Below are positions 33,101 to 43,450 of a DNA stretch of 64,000 nt, in pieces (within the stretch, counting starts at the first letter, position 1; each line of letters starts with the position of its first letter). Under the pieces are notes generated by a model. That model was given only the letters and a program-made list of their open reading frames with translations. It did not search any database and was not told where the DNA came from. The translations under genes and the position numbers were made by a program. This stretch comes from Eucalyptus grandis (taxonomy: Eukaryota; Streptophyta; Magnoliopsida; Myrtales; Myrtaceae). Location: contig NC_052618.1 of the NCBI RefSeq assembly GCF_016545825.1, forward strand, positions 8,113,398 through 8,177,397. The letters are read 5' to 3'.

Positions 33101-36100
33101 CTCATACTGATAAAGATTCGAGATTAAGATGAAATTTTCTCTAAATCCAAATCTTTCAAAACCAAATCGCAATATTCTTTTACCCATCTGCCTTATCCAA
33201 AAAAGATTCATATCTCGGAAAAATTTTAAAATATTATATTCCCACAAGATAATTTTTAATTATTAAAAAACACGGGCTTGGGCCAACCTGTTCGCTTCAT
33301 GAGCCTAATCCATCTAATTTGAATATATCTGCCACCGGTCCAATAAAATTCAAAAAATGCAAATAACAAAATAAATGCAACTTAAATCTATATGCTATGC
33401 AATTAATATTATTTTCAGGAATTAAATTAACCCCTAATTTTTTAATCTGATAAATGACTATATGGATTGCCAAAATTTAGGTGTCAACAAAGATGATTTC
33501 TGGGCTGTCAAGGTTTGGGCAGTCCCACGACAGTTCAAGCTCTCAAGGCCATGACGGCTAAAGAAAAGCCCGACGTTGTATTCTTAATGGAAACAAAGAA
33601 CACTGAAGTAAAGCTTCAACATATTTAGCACCGTTTACATTTCAAAATTTTACATATCATCAACCTAGTTGGTTTGGCCGGAGGATTAGCAGTGTTATGG
33701 AATGATCACATATCTTTAAGGGTGGTTCGCTCAACACAAAACCTTTTTGATTTGATATATAGGATTGAGCAAGAAGATAGAACTATGCGCATCACATGTA
33801 TTCATGCTCCTTTTATCTATCAACAATGACAAATTATGTGGGATGAGCTTCGGGAGATAAGCTATGACAATAATTTACCTTGGATTTGTGCTGGCGACTT
33901 CAATGAATTACTATATCCTTGGGAAAAGATAGGAAAGCGGCCTACAGACCCTTCTCGAATGATGTCTTTTCAAGCTGTCCTAAATGATTGTGCACTCATG
34001 GAGATAGAAAGTAAAGGTTGCAAGTTCACCCGGATGATTAATCATGAAGGGGAAGAGTTGGTGAAAGAACGATTGGATCGGTTGATGTGCACAATGGATT
34101 GGCGCTTACTGTTTCCTAGAGTTGAAGTTTTCACACTGCCTGCTATGGGTTCCGACCATAGTCTTTTACTTCTTAACACATCAGCACCTTATAGAAAACG
34201 AAGGAAGCCTTTTATCTTTGAAGCTTATTGGAACGAAGATGAAGAATGCCGAGAGGTTATTTCTACAGCATGGAATTCAGAGCAAATTCAAGATTCTGGT
34301 CTACTTCCAAAATTAAAAATTATTTCGGAAGCTTTGAGTAAGTGGAGCTGAGCAAAATTTTCAAAGGGACATACCAAGGTGACCGCCTTACGACAACAAC
34401 TACATCATCTAATGAATCGGCAGCATTGCAATTATAATAGAGTGGAGGCATCAAAACTGCAGAGGAAATTAGACGGACTTGGCAACAGGAAGAATAATAT
34501 TGGGCTATATGCTCCAGGATTCAATAGTTGAAATGGCGCGACAAGAATACAAGACTTTTCCATGCAACTGCACTTCAAAGGAGGCAAAGAAATAGAATTA
34601 GCATGTTGCAGGACAACCACCAGCAATTGGTACGTCACTCTTAGACACTACAAGATATGACATCCAATTTCTTTTCGAGGTTATATACAACAAAGGGATA
34701 TAAGGATTACGGACCCATACTTGATCAATGCCAACGAGTTGTTACCTCAGAAATGAATGACTAGTTAACGGCCTTGGTCACTTTTGAAGAGGTTCGCAAG
34801 GCCACATTTCATATGGGAACTACAAAAGCTCCAGGCCCTGATGGTTTAAATGGTTTGTTTTATCAAAATCACTGGGAGACCATTAAAGATGATCTTATTC
34901 TTTTAGTGCAAAACTTCTTTACGTCAGGGGTGATGCCTACAACTCTAAATCAGACTATTATTGCTTAGATTCCCAAGACACCTCACCTAGAGAGACTAGA
35001 GCAATATCGTCCAATCAGCCTTTGCAACTTCGCATACAAAATTATCTCAAAGGTAATTCCTAACCGTCTGAAACCTTGGTTGCCTTATCTGATTTCTAAG
35101 GAATAGTCGGCTTTTGTGAGTGGACAATAGATTCAAGATAACATTTTAATCGTTCAAGAAGTTCTTCATCAATTTAAGACCCGGAAGAGGACACGAAAAT
35201 TCAACGCGATCCTAAAGACCGACATGAAAAAGGCGCACGATAGAGTAGAATGAGATTTCCTTCATTACTACCTACTCAAACTAGGGTTCCATCCAAGATG
35301 GGTTCAATGGATAATGCAGTGTATCACAACATCTTCTAGTGTCAGATTTAATGGAGAGCAACTACCTTATTTTTTCCCAACTCGGGGTCTACAACGGGGT
35401 GATCATCTATCTCCATATATTTTTATTCTACTGGCAAATGTTTTATCAAGTCTTATTAATCAAGCCGTTAGCTTGGGACACATCAAGGGTATTAAGTTAA
35501 ATAAGTGGTGTCCTACCCTGTCCCATCTTTTTTTTGTTGATGATGCAATCTTCTTCCTAGATGGTAACATTCAAGAATGCCAGAACTTTGCTAACATTTT
35601 AAACCAGTGATATGTGGCTACGGGACAAGTAGTGAACCACAACAAGTCTGGAATGATTTTCAGTAAACATTGTCCTATTATACTGCAAGAAAATATGTCG
35701 CGGGAGTTTAGAACACCTATGCTGCAAAGGTATGGCAAATATTTGGGAACACCATCTGACTGGGGTCAATTGAAGAAGGAGATGTTCTCTTGGATTTTAG
35801 GGAGAGTAAACGCCAAATTGGAGGGATGGAAAGAGAAATTAATATCAAAAGGTGGTAAGGAAATTCTTATCAAATCTGTTGTACAGACACTCCCACATTA
35901 CACCATGTCGATCTTTAAGTTGCCTCTGTCTATTTGTGAATCTATTGAAAAAAGTATTGCTAGATTTTGGTCGAGAAATGATCAGAACAAAGCAGGAATC
36001 CATTGGCAAAAATGGGAAGTTCTTAAAGGAAGCAAGGATAACGGAGGCCTAGGCTTCCGTGATCTCATAGCATTTAACAGAGTGATGCTTGGAAAGCAAG

Positions 36101-37525
36101 CTTGGAGATTATTACAACAAACTCAATCTTTAGGAGTCAAATTTTTAAGGGTCTGTACTTTCACTCAAAAGACTTTCAATCAGCAAATAGATGAACTCAA
36201 CCATCCTGGGGTTGGCAGAGCATTCTAATGGGTAGAGATGCTATTCTACCACACATTTGCTGGTCAGTTGGTAATGGAAATAAGATCAGAATCTGTGGAG
36301 ATCAGTGGTTACCAATGGGAATTCTCCATGGACCTAAGACTAGAGAAGAACCAACGATGGTAGCTGATCTTATTGATCCAATCCACCATAATTGGAACAG
36401 ATTGCTGCTCCACAGGTTCTTAGATGATCAGGTCACAGCAAAAGTTCTTACCATCCCAGTAAGACCTCTTTATACCAAAGATCAATTAGTTTGGACAGCC
36501 ACAAAGGATGGCCCGACATACTGTGAAAAGCAATTACCATACTCTAATGCGGACTACAAGCAACCACAATAGTTACAAAGCGTCAACATCTTACCAGAAT
36601 CCCAAGGTATTGTGGCGAAGAATATGGGCAATGCAAACAGCACCAAAAATCATAACATTCCTATGGTTAGTTTGTCAAAACGCACTAGCATCTAGAGCAA
36701 ATTTATTCCAACGACACATTATCACCGATCCCTTATGCAAACTATGTCAACTGAACACTCCAGAAACCCTAGAGCATCTATTTCTCTCCTGCTCTTGGAC
36801 TAGGGCTATTTGGACTCACCCATAGATCAACATACAACCTTTGCCTCACACGATTCATCGTTTAGATGCATAGTTAACAGCAAGTGTGACAATGCATAAA
36901 CACTCACCTAGGCTGGAAATCATTGTAAATGTCCTTTGGCAGATTTGGAGGATGCGAAACAACTTCATTTTCCGCAACCAACAATCGGATCCAACCATTG
37001 CAGTGGAGGCGGCTGTTGCACAGACTAGATTATACCAGATCTCTGCTTCCACTCATTCGAGAACAGAGTCCGGTACTCTGAATCCTGTGCAGCTTTGGAG
37101 ACCTCTAGATTTGGGAACCCTAAAATGCAACATCGATGGAGCCTATTAGCCAGGAAGCACAAAGGGATCGATGGCCTGTATTTGTAGAGATCATCATGGT
37201 TGACTTACAGATTCCTTTTCAAGAAGATTTCCAGTGGCTTCGGCTCTTGAGGTAGAGATCCAAGCGCTTACCTTCACGCTTCAATATCTGCTATAGCAAG
37301 ACCTCAACTGTGCACAACTCGTGATCAAATCAAATTGCATCACCCTCGTCGATGTTGTTGGAGATGGGAGATTGTCGCCATGGGAATTTGTGCTCTGCTC
37401 GTGGAGGCGGTCATTTTAATTTCCCATTTCCCTAACCTAAGGATGCAACACTATAGGCGTGAGGCGAACATGGTAGCCGACTGGGCTGCAAAGGCCCAAC
37501 GCACAGACTTTTCGGCCCACAACTA
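30163..37525 (+). pseudogene. LINE ORF2 (endonuclease, reverse transcriptase, zf-RVT, RNase H)
   Basis: After the ATG at 30163, ORF2 is cut by the LTR and resumes at 33490. Endonuclease: CQGLGSPTTVQALKAM, PDVVFLMETKN, CAGDFNELL (33884-33910) and GSDHSLLLL (about 34150). Reverse transcriptase: [55 protein letters not shown] and the catalytic FVDD at 35533-35544. Zinc-binding zf-RVT region: LWRRIWAMQTAPKIITFLWL and LCKLCQLNTPETLEHLFLSC (36610-36800). RNase H: LKCNIDGAY and REANMVADWAAKA (37120-37490). Many in-frame stops occur (for example in the EN and RNase H parts) and CysAspVal-type residues are lost in places. Intact enzymes nick DNA and prime reverse transcription at the target; this copy is dead. 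Confidence 0.9.
30171..33489 (-). mobile_element. Solo LTR, family C, 3319 bp, inside the LINE
   Basis: On the plus strand it begins TGTCACGACC and ends AGGTGTCAACA, giving TG...CA ends in either orientation, and it is flanked by the 5-base duplication AAGAT (30166-30170 and 33490-33494). The minus orientation is preferred because a TATA box (CCCTATAAAAGG, 33022-33033) reads that way. From minus-strand start to end it has an AT-rich part, a GC-rich block (32870-32100) with no recognised protein, and a long AT-rich tail. There is no internal retrotransposon domain and no second LTR, so it is a solo LTR. It is unusually long for one. Confidence 0.85.
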
Positions 37526-37667
37526 GATCCTTTTCCCTCATTTTATAATGCTTGACCTAGTTTATGCGGATGCTTTGGCTTCAAGTTGTAAGTTTCCTTT
37601 GATATGAATACAAGCGTTTTCTTTCAACCAAAAAAAAAAAAAAAAAAAAAAAAAAGCTTGACTACGG

Positions 37668-38527
37668 GCATTGGAAAGTTAGCTGGAAAAGTGAATTGTG
37701 ACCCAAGAATAATGAGTCCAACCAGTCGCCCTCTTAATATAATAGTCTTTTCTTCTAGACGTCAGAAACTTCAACCAGCGACCATCTTAAAATAATTGTC
37801 ATTTTCTTTTTCTAAATGACACTATGTATATTGTCGTGGTGGATAATTAAATAGAGTTTAATCATATCACATACCATCCATGTAAAAAAGAATTCCAATA
37901 GTAGTCTGCATAAAAAAGAATTTTATAAGCGATCTGATCGACCCTTAATTAGATGTTTAGTGAGAGAGTGGATAGCTAAAACCCCAAATCAAACCACTCA
38001 TGGAAAGTTCTTTGTTGCAAAGTTAATAATGCAAACTTTAATCCTAAATATGTGTGTGGACATGGTCTCACATTTTAGTAATTACACATGATATGAAAAT
38101 ATATCAAATATGGGGAAGAAAAAAATGGAACGGTTGCTGCAATTTGTTGGAAAGTCATGGGATTTCTAATTCAGGAATTAAAATTTCCTATGGATATTCA
38201 CCGATTGCGTGCACAATGCAAGTTATTCGATCAGAGCTACTTATAAAGTTTAGAGGCCTAAGCAGTTAGCGCTTCTTCTTCTTCTTCTTCTTCTTCTTTT
38301 GGGAGTGTGTACGCATGGGATTGGAGATGACAAACCAGTTGGTCTCGGCTCGATCACCTAGTTGGTTGGTATTGGTTTTAGATCATTTCAATCTATGCAA
38401 TTCGGTCCACAAATAGGATCAAGTCAGATCCTTCGCATGCTATTACTACTCAGAAAAGAATTACAAATTTACAATAAACATGAGGCAAATATATATACTT
38501 CTGCTATTGGCCCCGATACAGCAGCCT
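37668..38527. other. Spacer with CTT microsatellite
   Basis: AT-rich, no gene seen. A (CTT) run of about nine units lies at 38272-38299. Confidence 0.7.
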
Positions 38528-39085
38528 AACAGTTGAAAACTACCAAGCTATCGAACCCAATTCTCAGGAAGTTGCTTCTGACATGTTTGGACCTTCGCTT
38601 TGCTTTACTTCTGACTTCGCCTGAATCCTGCATCCCTAAACATACAGCCGAACACAGTATAACATCCAAAATAAAATGATCATTATGAAGTCTTCTATGC
38701 CTTTCCAACCAAAGATGATCAGTAGAAGCACACCAAGAAAGCTCCCGAGCACCCGGTGATCTATTGTAGCCATGCAACTCCAGAACTTTTCTCCAAATCG
38801 GGTCAGAAAAACCGCAGGCAAAGAATTAAGTGGTTCCTGCTCTCATCCTCCAACCAACGTAAAGGGCAAGCCATAGATGTCTTGCCTCTCTCAAGTAGCC
38901 AGCCTTTTAAGAACGACCAACCATGCAATAAACAGTGCATGGGAACAAATTGGTTGAACCAGATGCAACTATACCTCCACATACTGCCCTCTCTCTTTGT
39001 CACATTCCAAGCACTAGCAAAAATGTAAATGCCACTAGAACTAGGAACCCAAAAGCTGATCTTGTTGAGAAAACATTCCCATAAT
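38528..39085 (-). pseudogene. LINE ORF2 fragment (zf-RVT region)
   Basis: On the minus strand, broken frames read WFNQFVPMHCLLHGWSF, WLEDESRNHLILCLRFF and ELHGYNRSPGARELSWCAS, with the look of the zinc-binding region after LINE reverse transcriptase. Several stops and frame changes occur. No poly(A) or second edge is seen. It is a different, older copy than the LINE at 28482 and is cut on the right by the Copia LTR. Confidence 0.5.
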
Positions 39086-39859
39086 TGTTTTGATAATTGA
39101 CAAAACTTACTGACTTTGGAATGTAATTATAAGTATTTTTCAGGAAGGAAAGTTTGATGATTGCAATCAAAATCAAAGTCATGGATAATACTTTCTTATC
39201 CGAACAATCAATGTCACATCCCAAACCTCGAGAGCGCCAACATCCCGCCATGGTCATGCAAATGTGACATTCCCAGATAGTGTTGCCGACCCCATTAATT
39301 CATTATTGCGCAAGCGGAACGTATTATAAAACCCCTGACAAAAACTCACGGGATAGGAAAGTAGGAAACCAACTCAATAACATAACACTTTCATAAATCA
39401 AGGGAGTTACAAACGAAGGCTCATAGCCAAAAGTCTACAAAAGACCGGTTCTTAAAAAGGGACTGTCCTACGACCTACAAGTCGGACACGTTCTCCAACC
39501 CTCATGACTTCATCTCTGCAACTCCTCAAGGCCAACCAAGGCTATCTGGCCGCTCCGTCCACCAGGGACCTGAAATTTTAATCCCACAACCGGGATGAGA
39601 CATTGTCTCAGCAAGTCCTACCCTCTAGAACTCGATTAGGAAGAAAATAAGCCCCGGGGTGCTCTAGCCACACAAAGAGAATAGAGGACTTACCTCGCCT
39701 CAGTCCTTCCTACACGTCAGCACAATTCAATTCTCAATCACATTTGATCATTCACAATGATTCAATTCAATCACATTATCTATCTTTCCATACCGTCTAT
39801 GAAACCAGTTGTTAATAAGACATACGCTTTCCAAAGTTGTAGCTGATAGATAATATAAT

Positions 39860-40070
39860 AGCTCTCCAAAAGCTGCTGCAATATTCAATATTGTATACTA
39901 TAGCTCACCAGAAGCTGCCACAATATTTAATATAGTATGCTATAGCTCACTAGAAGCTGCCGCAATATTCAATATAGTATACTATAGCTCACCAGAAGCT
40001 ACCGCAATATTTATATAGTATACTATAGCTCACCAAAAGTTGCCGCAATATTTATATATATGTATATCAT
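39860..40070. repeat. 42-bp tandem repeat, about 5 copies, in family A LTR
   Basis: Units TATAGCTCACCAGAAGCTGC then CGCAATATTCAATATAGTAT begin near 39860, 39902, 39944, 39986 and 40027. The complete family A copy at 57787 shows no equivalent expansion at the matching place. Confidence 0.85.
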
Positions 40071-41689
40071 AACTGCTCGCCAAATAACCCAAACCATTCA
40101 TCAATCAAATCAATCAATAGATTCAAACTGGTCCTACCAACCAATTACGATGCCAATAGTCGACACCGGGTATTTTCAAGTTAAATACCAAAGCTTCTCC
40201 AATTTCACTTAATTCCACATCATTGGAATTATTAACCACAATCATCATTCCACTCAATTCCTCAATTACACATACAATTAGCACAAACCGACTGCACTAC
40301 TACGATCGGTGCGAAATTCTAATGACCTAGGCCATCCCAAGCAAAATTTTCAAATTATTAAATAATTAAATTTAATTCCGAAAATTAAATAATTAAATAT
40401 TATATTATAATAATATAATTTAATAAAATAGTACTTAAAATTCAAAATAATTAATTAATTAAAAATAGTTAATTAGGGCTTAAACTAGATCACACTAATT
40501 TAAACATACAATTAGCCCTAATTAAACATCCATTAAACTAATCATACAACTAATCTAATTTACATTAAAATAATCTAATCTAACCACCTAAACCTAATTA
40601 GACTAATCTAAACACCCCTTAAGGATGATTAACTTGCTAAGCGAGGTTTAGAAGATAAACTCACCGGTTTTGCGCGCCGGTGAGTTCACGGCGACCACGA
40701 CGCTAAGGCGGTCGATAAACCCTGAAGCGGCAACACCAACGGAGGCCGGGAAGACACTGAAAACGGGCCTCGAAGTCTGGAACTTCTTGCTGTCTTCGGC
40801 TACTAATCTTGCTGGAGAAGAGCTGTTCAGTTGTGGCATCCCAAAAATTCAAGACAAGCTCTAAGGTGTATTAAAGCCCATAATTAGGTAATGAAATTAC
40901 CTATGGTTTATGCTTTAGCCATTAGTCTCCTCTTAAGACTAAGTGATATAGGCTTGTGTTCAAGAGTTTTAAATTAGTATTATAGGATAAATTAATGAGA
41001 ATGATTTATCCTTGGCCATGTGAAATTTAAAACTTAAAACCTATAAAAGAAAGAATAATAGGTAAAATTTGACTTCTTATTTAGGTTTGGGCCTTAGGCC
41101 CAAGAGTGGACTTTTGATGGGCCAAGATGGCCGGCCCATTGAAGCCCACGAATGGGCTATCGTCGGCCACAAGGGAGGCCGGCCCAAACACCTCCAAGCC
41201 CAAGCCCATCTTGCATGTGTCATGCCAAGTGGCAAGAGGAGGGCTTCATGCATTGGCTATCAAGGGTGGCTACTAATCATTACTAATGATTGTGGCTTAG
41301 GGGAAATAAAAGGGGCAGAGAGAGAGTGGCTGGTTGACATTTCGGCCAAGCCAAAGAGAGAGAGAGAGGGAGTTGCGAGAGAGAGGAACCGAGAGGGAGG
41401 AGAGGAGAAGGAGCTCGCCGTTCGTCCGCCCGCACGCCGTCCGTCCATCGCCGGTGTGCCGTCCGTTTGCTGTCATCTACTTGATCTTAGAGGCAAGTTA
41501 GGATCGATTTCCACTCTTGCATGTGTGTCTTGGATGTGTGATTTGTTGGTGGTAGATCTCGGATGTTTAGGGTAGGCAAAACTGAAGCTCGAGTGTGACT
41601 TGTTCTTGAAAAAGCTTGCTGATTTCGTGTATGCTGCTCAACCCAGAAACTTGTGGAGGCTTGCATGCATGTTTTGAGTTGGAGTTTGA

Positions 41690-42130
41690 CTTCTATTCCT
41701 TCCTGAAAGTTGTAGAAAACACCTCAAAATATAACATACTAAAATTTGGGACAAAATGGTTGAGATTTAAGGGGCAAAACCCTCTTCCTACGAAGACACT
41801 AGATCTGGAACTGCTTTACTGAACTTTTGGTAGTTTTGTGTGTTGCATGTTGATTTTTACCGAGAATGTCTCTTTGACTTCTTCATCAAACTTGTAGAGA
41901 ACATCCTAAAGACTAACATACTCAAATTTGAGGTAAAATGAGCAAGTGTAGCCTAGTGAATCGACTTACTCTTGAAGACGGTAAATCTGGAAACACGGTA
42001 CTGGACACCCGAGACTTATTGGACCCATATGGTGACTATTATTTGGAAATTTGACTTAGATCCCTTAATGAAAGTTGTAGGGGACCTCTTGAAGTAAAAC
42101 ATATCCAAATTTCAGAGGAAACGAAAAATA
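41690..42130. repeat. Degenerate 182-bp repeat, 3 copies, in family B LTR
   Basis: The words AAAGTTGTAGAAAACACCTC and AACATACTAAAATTTG recur in diverged form near 41705, 41890 and 42072. Confidence 0.65.
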
Positions 42131-42769
42131 ATAAGTGGGTGAAAACTCGATATTTCGGAGATAACTACACTGGACGTTTTGGTGCTAGAATCAGAAGCTT
42201 CGGACGACTATAGAAAATTATCTAAAACGAATCTGGCCTAGATGTCTTCATGAAAAATCTAATTTAGTGTCTTAACTATAACCTGGTAAATTTCATAATT
42301 TTCGGAGGTCGTTCGGGTATTTTAATCGAATTATTTCAAAAACTGCACATTATGTTTCTATCCGAAATTGCATGCTGTATTTGTGTGAATTATATCTTCT
42401 TGTGTGAAACTCTATTGGGCATGTGTTTTTCATGAAATTATTATCTTATTGACTTGTCTATCACATGTCTTGACTTCCTGATTTTTGAGAATCATATGGA
42501 TATTTAAATTTAAATATTTTCTAAAATGGTACAAGCTGGAATTTTGTAAACTTCAAGAAGGCATGAAATATGGACTATTCTAAATTGCATGGACTCCATG
42601 AATTGTATTGTTATGAGTGATTGTGTCTTGATGCATGTATGAATTCAAAAGGATGAGAATGATCATGATTGCCATCACATCACATGCCATGTTAAAATTG
42701 AACTATAATTGAAGATGTGAATTGAGATAATGAGAAGGCTGTCGGAGGTGTGAGCCGACGATGCCCCGG

Positions 42770-43050
42770 GAGTGTCGGGATGCCTGGCTAGAAGGGTACG
42801 GTCAGTTGCCCGGTGGCCTTGAATGGCCGGATACCGGAGGGTCCTCGGGAGTATCGGGATGCCCGGAGAGTGGGGGAGCCGGAAGCTCGGCAGGTATTGT
42901 GCCGAGGGATGCCTCGCGATGCCAGTTGGGGTGCGAGATGCGTGGCTAGAAGGGTATGGCCGATTGCCCGATGGCCTTAAATGGCTGAATGCCGGAGGGT
43001 CCTCGTGATGCCAGTTGGGGTATGAGATGCCCGGAGAGTGGGGGAGCCGG
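42770..43050. repeat. GC-rich 159-bp repeat, about 2 copies, in family B LTR
   Basis: GGCTAGAAGGGTACGG and GGCTAGAAGGGTATGG lie about 159 bases apart; GATGCCCGGAGAGTGGGGGA and GGAGGGTCCTCG also recur in the same order. Confidence 0.75.
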
Positions 43051-43179
43051 ATGTCTGATTGTATCTTGGATACATGTGGGATGCAAACATTGGTCCCGGG
43101 AAAGAGAAATGTGGCGGTCCAAAATGAAATTGAAATTGAATTATGATGATGATGATATATGCATGGCATGATGATGACG

Positions 43180-43450
43180 TTATATGCATGGATGCATGGT
43201 AATGATGATGGTACATGTAATATGATAATGATGTTATATGCATGAATGCATGGTAATGATGATGGTACATGTGATATGATGATGATGTTACATGCATGGA
43301 TGCATGGTAATGATGATGGTACATGTGATATGATGATGATGTTACATGCATGGATGCATGGTAATGATGATGGTACATGTGATATGATGATGATGTTATA
43401 TGCATGGATGCATGGTAATGATGATGGTACATGTGATATGATGATGATGA
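43180..43450. repeat. 54-bp minisatellite, 5 copies, in family B LTR
   Basis: The word GCATGGTAATGATGATGG recurs exactly every 54 bases (TGGT at 43197, 43251, 43305, 43359 and 43413). Because 54 is a multiple of three, frames stay open on both strands (plus: an 18-residue unit MHGNDDGTCDMMMMLHAW). I see no sign that it is a real protein. Confidence 0.92.

Larger units (their letters stand above)
28482..37653 (+). mobile_element. L1-type LINE, full span, dead, with nested solo LTR
   Basis: The element is bounded by the target duplication AAGCTTGACTACGG (28468-28481 and 37654-37667) and ends in a poly(A) run of about 25-28 A (37630-37655). It holds ORF1 (28964-30166) and ORF2 (30163-37525) in the order of plant L1 elements. 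A 3319-bp solo LTR lies at 30171-33489, so the LINE proper is about 5.85 kb. Both ORFs carry many stops and frameshifts, so it cannot move on its own. Confidence 0.92.

Noticed and set aside
39263..39275. TGTGACATTCCC at 39263 as the start of the family A LTR
   Set aside because: The flanks gave no target duplication; starting at 39212 gives a perfect ATCAA duplication with 45844-45848 and matches the other copies.
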